Positions 1-9,257 of a stretch of DNA of 17,500 nt are shown here, piece after piece (the stretch's first letter is position 1; each line of letters starts with the position of its first letter). The notes below the pieces were generated by a model. It did no database searches and was not told where the DNA came from. It saw only the letters and a program-made list of their open reading frames with translations. The translations under genes and the position numbers were made by a program. This DNA comes from Anaeromyces robustus (lineage: Eukaryota; Neocallimastigomycota; Neocallimastigomycetes; Neocallimastigales; Neocallimastigaceae), in assembly GCA_002104895.1 (NCBI GenBank), contig MCFG01000049.1:72501-90000 (forward strand), read 5' to 3'.

Positions 1-769
1 CAAACTATTAATCAAATTCCAAATATAAGTCCAAGAAATCAAGTAATGCTTCAATCCATGCAAATGATGAGAAATAATTTTAATTTAAATCAATATAATA
101 ATTTAGTTAAAGTAAAAACAGAAAATGGATTAATGCAAAATCAAAATGCTCAACAACCTCATCAACTTCAACCTCATCAACAAATTCAAATCTCACCTCA
201 ACAACAACAACAACTACAACAAAGACAAAATAGTTTTAATGAAAATCAAATGACATCTACTATAATGGGTAATACAAATCTTTCATCTCCATCTTTATTT
301 ATAAATGCTTTTGCTACTACCATTACTAATAATAATGGTAATAATAATATTAACAGTAACAGTAACAACAACAATAATAATATTAATAATGATAACACCA
401 ACACCATTATTACTACTTCTAATAATAACAACAATAATAATGATAATAATAATAAAACAATAATTAATAATCAGAATCATGATATTCAAAATTTGTCTAA
501 AATCAAAACTGAGAATGATAGTTCAAATAAAGCAAATGCTCATTCTAATGATGATGTAAAAGGTATTTTTTTGTAGATTATAATAATAAATCTTTTACCC
601 TATATATATTATACTTGTTATTAATATTAATAAAATGTCTTTATTTAAAAATAAATATTAAAGAAGTTATTAAAGATAAAGGAACATTAGATAGTGACTC
701 GAAAAGTATAAAGATTGAAGAACATAAAGAAGTTAAACCAAAAGAAGTAAATAGAATATTTATATTATA

Positions 770-800
<31 letters not shown>

Positions 801-1421
801 AAATAGATAAGAATATATATAAGTTTATATAAGCATATATATATATATTAATATTTGAATACTTATTTAATATTATTTTTATTTTCATAATAGACATATG
901 AAACTATGATATCAAGAGTAGCTGTTAATGGCTCTTTAAATACAAGCCATCTTCGTGAGTTTGTAAAATTGTTAAGAATGGAACTTGGTAGTAATAATGT
1001 TAAGCACAAAATTCAATTATTAGAAATTTTAAGGAAAACAAGAGATAATGAAGCGTTAACAAAGTAAATATTTTATTATAATTATTAATTTATTTATTTA
1101 TTTTGTTTAGTTCAATTTATAATTTTTATTATGAAATGAAAAAATTATTAGAATTAAAAATATATTATAATAATTAATTTAAATAATATATATTTTATAA
1201 TATAAAGGTTTGTGAATGATCCAAAGGGTGTTATTTATATAGCAAAATGGTTATCAAATGAAAGAAAGGAAGAAACTATTGTATTACCTGTGTTATTAAG
1301 AACATTAAAAAGATTACCAATAACTCTTTCTACTTTGAAGGTGACAAAATTAGGTGTAATATTGAAAGGTTTTACAAATTCAAGTAATAAAGGTAATTAT
1401 TTTAATTATTTTTTTCTTTTT

Positions 1422-1458
<37 letters not shown>

Positions 1459-2566
1459 TTTTATATTTTATATTTTATATTTTATATTTTATATTTTATA
1501 TTATTTTATTTCATTTGTATATTATTATTATAATTAAAAATAGTCATAATATATAATTTTGTTATAATATATTTTTATTTGCTTTAATTAATAACTTAAT
1601 ATAATGTATTGGCAAAACATTATAATATATTTTTATTTGCTTTAATTAATAACTTAATATAATGTATTGGCAAAACATAAAATTTATTGAATAAATTTAT
1701 TAATAATTTTTATTAAATTTAAAGAAATTAAGGTTTTGGCTACTGAATTGATGAATTCATGGAAAAGACTTATACTTCAAAAGACATCTTCATGTAACTA
1801 TATTATTTTATATAACATATATAAAATATTAAGATATTCAAATGATTAACTATATAATAATTAATTATTTATTAATTATTTATTAATTATTTAGCTAAAA
1901 GTCATGATAAGAGTCATGATAAAAATCATGATAAAAGTCATGATAAAAACATAGATAAACATGATAAAAATAGTCCAGATAAAAAATCGTCTAAAGTAAA
2001 GATTGAAATTCAAAAAATTGATATTAAGAAAATGCCAAAAAGTATGTATTTTTTTTTTTTTTTTTTTTGTTTATTATATTATTATTTAAATTTATTTATT
2101 TACTTATTATTTATAATTATTTATATATGAAAATATATATTTATGTGGAAATATTATTATATTTTATTTTAAATATTATGTATTATAATAAAAAATTATT
2201 GTAGTTGCAAAGAGAAGTGATGTTAATGATCATGATACTAATTCGTCTCAGAAAAATAGTTCTTTAGAAAAAGATAATGAATCAACAACTAATAATACTG
2301 AAGAAAATACAACACCAATGCCTTCTAGTAGTAATAAGGCAAAAATTGATTTATTTGGTCAGATTGTAGGTCAGAAAAGAAAACTTCCAAAAATTCCAAT
2401 TGCTTCAGCTAATAATAATGAAAATCCATCAACAGATAATGCATTAGATAATGATACAATATCGAATAATAATAATAATCATAATCATAATAATAATAAT
2501 GATAATAATAATAATGATAATAATAATAATAATGATAATAATAATGATGATAATAATAATAATGAT

Positions 2567-2600
<34 letters not shown>

Positions 2601-5064
2601 TCAATAGTAATAATAATATAAATAATAATAACAATAATACCAATGATATTCCAACAATAAATTCAAATCCTCTTTCTACATCTTCTTCAAAATTAACTGT
2701 TTATAAAGAACCTACAAGTACAAGTATAAAAGAAGAAACACAAGATAAATCAGATAATAATATTAAAACAGAATTAAATGATAAAATTATGGATAATAAA
2801 GATACTAGTCAACATGAAAATAAAAAAACAGAAATTAGGTAATTAAAAATTATTTATACATATATTTTCATACTAAATAATCAAAAATAAATTATATAAA
2901 TAAATATTAATACTATATTAATTAAAAAATTATATAATTAAAACTATTATTATTTTTATTATTATTATTATTTTATTTTATTTTATTCTATTTTATTTTA
3001 ATTTTTATTTTTATTCTTTCATTTTCTTTATACAATTGTTATACTGTAAAATAATAAAATGATAATAAATAGTGATGAAAAATCATCAAATAAACGTACA
3101 ATGGACTTTTATTCTAATTTAAGTAAAAAAATTAAACTTTCTTCAGGGTCATCTAATATTCCTAGTTCGACAAAAAATAAAGAAAATTCCAATACATCTG
3201 GAAATACAACACAAAATGGGGATAAACCAAAGAAACTTGTATCTATTTTATCAGATCCTAATAAACCAAAAAGACGTAAACATGTTTCATTTAAACCAGA
3301 TGGTATGCTAAATCATTATTTTGTATTTGAAACAGAAAAAGAAATTGATGGTTATATGAATGGAGACATAAAACAAAGGAAATATGGCAATGCTCGTGAT
3401 ATGGATAGAAATGAAGGATACAATGCATTTAGTAGAATGAGAAATGAAATGAAACAAACTATTGAATATTATACACCAAAACAAATGCTTATACCAATTA
3501 TAGAGGAACGAGCTACTCGTAGTCAAGAAAAAGAAATTCAACAACAATATGAAAATAATAAGAATGATGTTCTTTATTTACCAAATTCACTTATTCCTGA
3601 ATCTCCAGATGAACCTGATGAATCTTCTGAAAATAATATTGAATTAAAACCACCTGTTAAGAAAACAACCCAAATTGTTCAGTTATGGAATGACGAAGTA
3701 AATATCTATTATTATTTTTTTATATATGTTTTATTACTGATACTATTTTTTTTTTTTTTTAATTATAATTTTGTTAATGCATTATATATATATTAATAAA
3801 ACTTTTATTAATTTAATCATTATCATCAATAAAATATTATAGTGTGTACGAAGAATAGCTGATCGTAATGCAGCTAAGCCACCTATTAATTATAATATAA
3901 AAATCATTGTCAATATGTTAAAAGCAGCATCACAGTACTTTTATTTATTCCCTCCTTATCCATTATTATTTTCTATACCTAATGCTCAACCTATATTGAA
4001 AAATACAGATAATTATATGTTTGAGCTTTTATCAACTATTGCTCCTAATATAAATAATTCTAATTTCCCTAATGAAATGGTAATTTTTTCTATTTTTTTT
4101 ATTATCATAATGAAATTATTATAACAATATTAATATTAAATATTAAATATTATATTAATATAATATTTTATTATTAATATATTTTGTTTTAAACAATTCT
4201 GTATTTACAATTCTATATTTAATTAGAACAATATGAATAATGGATTAAATATGATGGATCAAAGAATGTAAGTTCATATATATATTATTTTATTAAGCTT
4301 TTTTTTTTTTTCTTTTTTCTTTTTTTTATTTAATATATACATATAGTACTCAATTATAATAATTTTTATATTTATAATATATTTTATATATAAATAGGAA
4401 TTGGAATAATTCATCTAATAGATTTAATAATCAAAATATATCAAATAATCCTATGATGGCAATGAGTATGATGAATATGATGAATATGAATAACATGAAT
4501 AGTAATAACATGAATAATAGTAATATGAATAATAATAATAGTAATAATAATATGAATATGAACATGAATATGATGAACATGAATAATATGAATATGAATA
4601 TGAATATGATGAATATGAATAATATGAATATGAATATGAATATGAATATGATGAATAATATGAATTTAAATCAAATTAATAAAATAAATAATAATAATAA
4701 CAATAACAACAACAACAACAATAATAATAACAATAACAATAACAATAACAATAACAACAACAACAACAATAATAATAATAATAATAATAATAAAAATTCT
4801 GGATTTATGAATAATTCTAAGAATTTCAATAATAACAATAACAATAACAATAATAATAATAACAGGTAAAATTAATATTTAGTATTTATAAATATATATA
4901 AATTTTTGTAATAAATATTATTATAAAAAAAAATAATATTTTATTTTATTTATAATTTAAAATAAAAAAAATTTTTTTTATTCATATTAATATTATTATT
5001 TCATTGCTTATTTTTAATATAAAATTTTAAATTTAAAAGAAGACAAAATAGACGTTGGCAATAA
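1..5064 (+). CDS. PNUTS/Ppn1-like PP1 regulatory protein, 5' partial, 12 exons in view
   Basis: Exons by GT-AG junctions that keep frame: 1-562, 664-746, 894-1063, 1208-1392, 1725-1793, 1895-2041, 2205-2838, 3073-3697, 3843-4079, 4227-4267, 4398-4865, 5040-5064 (TAA). This gives 1081 residues in view. The frame is open at base 1, so the start lies upstream. Order: Gln/Asn-rich region; TFIIS N-terminal (LW) helical bundle over 894-1793, ending in the typical ATELMNSWKRL; SHDK repeats; basic KRKLPKIP stretch (possible nuclear signal); Asn/Asp tract; RRKHVSF at 3272-3292 followed by GMLNHYFVFE; Met/Asn and poly-Asn tail ending RRQNRRWQ. In PNUTS a TFIIS-N domain plus an RVxF motif followed by a G-L-YF-FE block targets PP1 to chromatin and Pol II termination; fission-yeast Ppn1 works in the cleavage/polyadenylation machinery. 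That role is inferred here from domain order. No CCCH zinc finger is seen at the C terminus, unlike animal PNUTS. The least certain junction is the acceptor at 3072. Confidence 0.77.
769..800 (+). repeat. (AATC)n microsatellite in intron 2
   Basis: About seven AATC units, passing into two or three AAAT units, lie between the donor at 747 and the acceptor at 893 of the PNUTS-like gene. It is a simple repeat with no coding role. Confidence 0.85.
1393..1724 (+). other. Intron 4 of the PNUTS-like gene, repeat-rich
   Basis: This is the longest intron of the gene (332 bp; the others are 101-234). It opens with GTAATT and closes with TTAAAG. It holds a run of 32 T at 1424-1455, then about seven units of the heptamer TTTTATA to about 1503, then a perfect 58-bp tandem duplication (1562-1677). 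The insertion of these repeats explains its extra length. Confidence 0.85.
1562..1677 (+). repeat. Perfect 58-bp tandem duplication inside an intron
   Basis: Bases 1562-1619 are repeated exactly at 1620-1677. Each copy runs from TTATAATATA to GGCAAAACA and includes the more complex segment TAATGTATTGGCAAAACA. The unit is not itself a simple repeat. Identity of both copies in AT-rich intron DNA suggests a recent event, or an assembly duplication. Confidence 0.95.
1900..1977 (+). repeat. Coding 12-bp repeat giving Ser/Asn-His-Asp-Lys units
   Basis: Four successive 12-bp units of the form AGTCATGATAAA encode SHDK, SHDK, NHDK, SHDK, followed by the degenerate NIDK and HDKN. They start right after the TFIIS-N domain, in exon 6. 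The peptide is highly charged and likely a disordered linker. A role of the regularly spaced His/Asp residues, for example metal binding, cannot be judged from sequence. Confidence 0.85.
2468..2641 (+). repeat. Asn/Asp-rich coding tract with a pure (AAC)11 core
   Basis: Exon 7 holds long Asn runs broken by Asp every three to five residues (about 2468-2566). Eleven AAC codons in a row follow (2567-2599), then a mixed Asn/Ser/Ile stretch. The switch from AAT to AAC units marks at least two separate trinucleotide expansions. The peptide is predicted to be disordered. Confidence 0.9.
3272..3328 (+). other. PP1-docking RVxF block of the PNUTS type
   Basis: The residues RRKHVSF (3272-3292) fit the RVxF consensus for binding protein phosphatase 1. 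They are followed at PNUTS-like spacing by GMLNHYFVFE. From memory, animal PNUTS has KTVTW followed by a G-x-L-x-x-YF-x-FE pattern, where the YF pair is the second docking site. The shared spacing goes beyond a chance RVxF hit. The Ser inside the motif (HVSF) could be a phosphorylation switch, as in other RVxF sites; that last point is inference. Confidence 0.78.
4453..4864 (+). repeat. Met/Asn repeat and poly-Asn tract, C-terminal part of the PNUTS-like protein
   Basis: Bases 4453-4660 are built mostly from ATGAAT/ATGAAC hexamers and ATGATG variants, giving Met-Asn and Met-Met-Asn units. Bases 4687-4791 encode 35 Asn in a row from irregularly mixed AAT and AAC codons. A further run of mixed AAT/AAC codons covers about 4828-4862. 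This low-complexity region is probably disordered and prion-like in composition. Confidence 0.92.
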
Positions 5065-5969
5065 GAATAATGAATTGCCAAAAGAGTAAAATACATTATA
5101 TAATTTCAATATAAAGGTAAGATTATAATCATAATTATTATAATTAATATTTAAAATTTATATAGTTTTAAAATTAACAAACATTTTTATTATTATTTAT
5201 ATTTTTATATTATAGATATTATAATAAAAATAGCTTTTTCTAATATATTTTCTATATATTTTTATTTTTATATTTTAATTTTTTTCCCAGTTTTTTTATT
5301 ATTTAATATTTAATGCTAAAAGCTTATTATAATTTTTTTTTTAAATATATCTTTATTATATTTTAATTTTTTATAATAATTATTTAAAATTTTTATGTAC
5401 TTTTTATATATAGTTATATAATTACATTAATAATATATTATAATATTTATAATTAACATTAAAAATTAGTGCTATTAATTGTATTATACCCTATTTAAAT
5501 TTTTTTATTTTATTATTATTATTACTTTTTTTTTTTTTATTTAAATATATATATATATAAATAATAAATATCCAAATATCTAATTAATAAATGAATTAAA
5601 TTATTAAAAATACCATAAATTAATAATAAATAAGTAAAAATTTATAATATAAATTATAATATAAAATAATAATAATAATAAAAGAGAAAAAATTAAATAA
5701 TATCTTACATACAAGCATTTAATATTCAAGAATTTACATTAATTATTTCTCTTTAAAAATATTTATATTTATATTTTAATTTATTTTTTATTTTATTATA
5801 AGTTACTTTATTTATTTATATTTTTTTCTTATTTATTATTTTCTATCATAATGTGTGATTTATTATTATAAAAGTTTATTTGGTCATGAATAATATCTAT
5901 AATATATATATATATATATATGTCAAAGAATCAGTTTTTAAAATTGATATTATAATAATTTTTTATTAT
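5065..5969. other. Convergent 3' intergenic region, no gene seen
   Basis: About 900 bp separate the stop codon of the PNUTS-like gene (5062-5064) from the stop codon of the minus-strand cyclin gene (5972-5970). The stretch is almost pure A+T with T-runs (near 5330 and 5528) and short AT dinucleotide runs (near 5545 and 5905). It must hold both 3' UTRs and polyadenylation sites, but AATAAA-like strings are so common here that none can be assigned. I saw no coding frame on either strand. Confidence 0.7.
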
Positions 5970-7069
5970 TCAAAAAAATTTTATTAATAAATAATAATAA
6001 AAACCTAATATTTCGTCTGGGTTGAGTTTTGAACTAAGTTCATGACACCACTAAATTTATATATAAAATATGTATTTTCTTAATATAATGATTATATTAT
6101 AATAAAAAAATATTTTGATTTTATATATACTTTATTTTGTAATTAACATAATAATAAATTAATAAAAATATACCTGTGGAAAAGGTTTGGATAATTTTAT
6201 ATTTAAACTTTTCATTCCAAAATATAAACTTGCTACAGCTATTGATTTATGTGAATAATTTATACATATTTCTGGATTTAAATAACAATCATTTATAAAT
6301 GACCAAGATATTTGTGTTAAATATCTTAATATATTTTCTATATATATTTATTATATATAGAAATGAAATCAAATTTCGAATTTATTATAAAATTAAATTA
6401 TTTCATAACGTTAATATATATACACATTTAATATTAATATAAATATAAGAAACTTTTTAAATAAATTTTTAATTCTTAAACACTTATTTTACCTAAATTT
6501 AGTGAATTACTTTTATATTCATATTTTAAATCACAAAAATCTGATATTAAATAATCTTGAAAAAATCTTAATAAATATTGATATGCTAATTTTGTATTAA
6601 CGTCAAATTTTAAAACTCTTAATAAAATTAATTCTGAATTAACCAAAGAATTACAAAATTTCCAAAAAATCTATATTTATATTAATAAAAAATATTTATA
6701 TATAAAATTATATTTATTATTAATAATTAAACATGGAATTTAAATTTATCTAAATTTTAATTACATCGTCGATTTTTAAAGTTTTTTCTTCAGGGTGTAA
6801 AACTCTATTATATTTATTTAATAATTTTATTAATTGTTATTATAATTAATGTAATATATTTATTTTTATCTTAAAATAATTAAAATTTTAAATTAAAAAA
6901 AAAAAGAAAAAAAAAAAATAATATAAATTATAAAAATTTTAAAAACAGTTACCGGTAGCCAACATTTATTACATCTCTAATTTTTCTATTCACTTCATTA
7001 GATTTACAAGCTAGGTATAAACAAGTACAGCATAATAACTGTAATAATAATCTTTCAATTAGTTTTCTT

Positions 7070-7111
<42 letters not shown>

Positions 7112-7496
7112 TCCAATTTGAAAAATATATTATTTTTGATATTTTACTTCATTATCAAGTGGTATATTAATATTAGGGTCTATAATTTCGTCTTCGTTAA
7201 TTTCATTTTTTAAATTTTCTGTATTTTTTGAATTTTTATTCTTATAATGATTATTGAACCTATGGAAAAAAGTTAATGCTAATGAAAATGTTTGTTGTGA
7301 TCTTCATGTTAATAAAAAATTATTATTATTATTATATATATAATTGTTAATTTATTAAATTGATAGTACATTTTAAAAATATTTAATTTATTTATTAAAC
7401 GTTAAATTATAATTTTTTTTACATTTTTAATAAATCCGAACATTTTTTCATATAATTTATACAATAAATATATTCATGTTGATTAACCGTATTCAT
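5970..7496 (-). CDS. CCNQ: Cyclin Q (FAM58/cyclin M)-like cyclin, complete, 7 exons
   Basis: Exons on the minus strand: 7496-7423, 7301-7148, 7038-6953, 6804-6765, 6670-6493, 6337-6174, 6050-5970. They sum to 777 bp, 258 residues plus TGA; all six introns (94-155 bp) are GT-AG and every phase matches. ATG 7496 is the first in-frame Met after an upstream TAA. Box 1: LLKISQQTFSLALTFFHRF (about 22-40), LYLACK (83-88), IRDVINVGYRVLHPEEK (about 96-112). Bridge: NSELILLRVLKFDV (129-142). Box 2: ISWSFINDCYLNPEIC (187-202) and SHKSIAVASLYFG (206-218), then WCHELSSKL. The ELxxLRVLxF string, the DVINV-YR-HP segment and the length (human cyclin Q about 248) point to cyclin Q rather than L, K or T. Cyclin Q activates CDK10; that partner is inferred. 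Residues 41-76 form a Lys/Asn/Glu-rich insertion inside box 1, longer than in the human protein. Without an alignment, another CycL/K/T-class cyclin remains possible. Confidence 0.85.
6335..6363. repeat. Perfect 12-bp inverted repeat over a splice acceptor
   Basis: TTTCTATATATA (6335-6346) and its exact reverse complement (6352-6363) are separated by five bases. On the cyclin transcript the second arm contains the acceptor AG (6339-6338) of intron 5. The hairpin would therefore hold the 3' splice site in its stem. AT-rich palindromes arise easily in such DNA, so function is unproven. Confidence 0.8.
7072..7106 (+). repeat. Run of 35 T (poly-A in a cyclin intron)
   Basis: A pure T homopolymer lies inside intron 2 of the minus-strand cyclin gene (7147-7039), so the pre-mRNA carries a 35-nt A tract. 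It makes up about a third of that 109-bp intron. Confidence 0.9.
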
Positions 7497-7643
7497 TTTT
7501 TTATTATAAAATATGGGTATATAATAGATGAAATGAAATTTGACATTTAATTTTAAAATTTCAAAAAGTTAATTTAAATATTTATTATACTAAAATTTTT
7601 ATAATTATTAAAACTTTATTTTCATATCTAAATAAATTAATAC

Positions 7644-7904
<261 letters not shown>

Positions 7905-8396
7905 GTAATAATCAGTTTTTTTTTTTTTTTTTTAGGAAAAAGAAAACAGTAATATGGTCTAAAAAACCTAATATTCATGTATCATACACTTTTTTTTTTT
8001 TGAATTGAAATAATTTCATATATAATATATATGTATGAAAAAAAAAGAATATTGGATTAAATTTTCATATTAAATAAAGTTTTTAGTTACAATCTTTATA
8101 ATAATATGATATTTGGAATATATATATAATATTAAACCAGATAATTAAAAATATAATATAAACTGCATTAATAAGTTTAATTATTATGTAATATTAATAA
8201 TATATTAAATATTAAATATTATTCATAGCCATAAATATTAATAATAAATATTACATATTAATTATTATTAATAAAGAAATATTATAAATATTTTGTATTC
8301 ATTTTTAATTATATTATTTTTATTATTAAAGATAGACTTTATAAAGTTTAAAATAAATAGTAAAAGAAATAAAAAAAAGACTTAAAAGGTTAAAGC

Positions 8397-8422
8397 AAAA
8401 AAAAAAAAAAAAAAAAAAAAAA
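8397..8422 (+). repeat. Run of 26 A
   Basis: A pure A homopolymer lies about 840 bp upstream of the start codon of the lipid-transfer gene, at the head of an A-rich, pyrimidine-poor block that runs to about 8660. Confidence 0.9.
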
Positions 8423-9257
8423 GAAAGTGAAGAAAAGGAAAATACAATAGAAAGATACAATTAAAAATAACTTTAAAATTAGTTTTAAAATCAATTATAA
8501 AAAAATAAATAAAATAAAAATAAAAATTAAATAATAATAAAAAAATAACATAAAATCAAAGAAAAGTAAATAATACTATAGATATTTAAGATAAAAAATT
8601 ATAATTAAAAATAAAAATTATTAAAATAAATAAAGAAAATAAATAGAGTAATAATTAAAGATATGAAAATATAAAATATATATATAATTTATTGATTTAT
8701 TAAAGATATATTATGACTTTATATCAAATTTCTACATAATTTTCTTGATTTAGAAATCTATATATAAAATCAAGTTTTTTTAGAAAAAAAAAATAAAAAA
8801 AAAGAAAATTAACAATAGATTACAAATTAAGTATTAGAAGTTCTTTTTTTTTTTTTCTTTTTTATTTTTTTTATTTTAAATAAGCTAATATATATATATA
8901 AAATTCGAAAATTATTGTAACAAATATATAATTTTATTAGGTTTTTATTTTTCTTTTTTTTTTTTTAATAATAATATAATAAATTATATATATAGTAATT
9001 ATCTTATCTATCTTTTATCTTTTATTATATATAAATTATATTTATAAATATAAATTGTATTTATTATAATAAAATTCATATTATTATAAAAAACAAAATA
9101 ATAAAAGAAAATATTAAAAATAGAGTATTGAATACTTTTACAATTAATATTTTTTTTTTTAAAAATATTTTTGATGTAAGAGAATAAGAGTATTATTCTT
9201 AAAATATTAAATTATTATATTTATTATATTTATTAATTATTTATAAAATAATTAAAA

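Larger units (their letters stand above)
894..1793 (+). other. TFIIS N-terminal (LW) domain, split over exons 3-5
   Basis: Exons 894-1063, 1208-1392 and 1725-1793 join in frame to a helical domain. Features seen: VKLLRMELG, IQLLEILRKT, the junction-spanning LTKFVNDPKG, LPVLLRTLKRLPIT, the LGVILKGF segment, and the closing ATELMNSWKRL. The pattern of a strand-of-helices ending in A-x-x-L-x-x-x-W-[KR]-x-[LI] is the hallmark of TFIIS-N domains (TFIIS, Elongin A, IWS1, PNUTS). Such domains bind disordered TFIIS-interacting motifs in Pol II factors. Correct restoration of the domain across two introns is also the best check on those splice sites. Confidence 0.85.

Noticed and set aside
46-48. ATG as the start of the PNUTS-like protein
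   Set aside because: The frame is open from base 1 upstream of this ATG and the residues before it have the same Gln/Asn-rich character, so the true start is more likely outside the window.
246-489. Two minus-strand open frames opposite the Asn-rich exon
   Set aside because: They are antisense shadows of AAT/AAC codon runs (Ile/Val/Leu-rich) under a confirmed plus-strand exon.
5065-5969. A polyadenylation signal (AATAAA, e.g. near 5223) for the PNUTS-like gene
   Set aside because: AATAAA and its variants occur very often in this base composition, so no single copy can be supported.
7301-7423. Possible frameshift between cyclin exons 1 and 2
   Set aside because: A first count suggested a phase mismatch. 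Recounting the A-run shows exon 1 ends with two bases (AT) that pair with the A at 7301 to make Ile, so the junction is in frame.
8744-8774. CTTGATTT / AAATCAAG inverted repeat followed by a T-run, like a bacterial terminator
   Set aside because: The stem is only 8 bp and AT-rich with a 15-base loop, and the window is eukaryotic. Chance palindromes of this size are expected.
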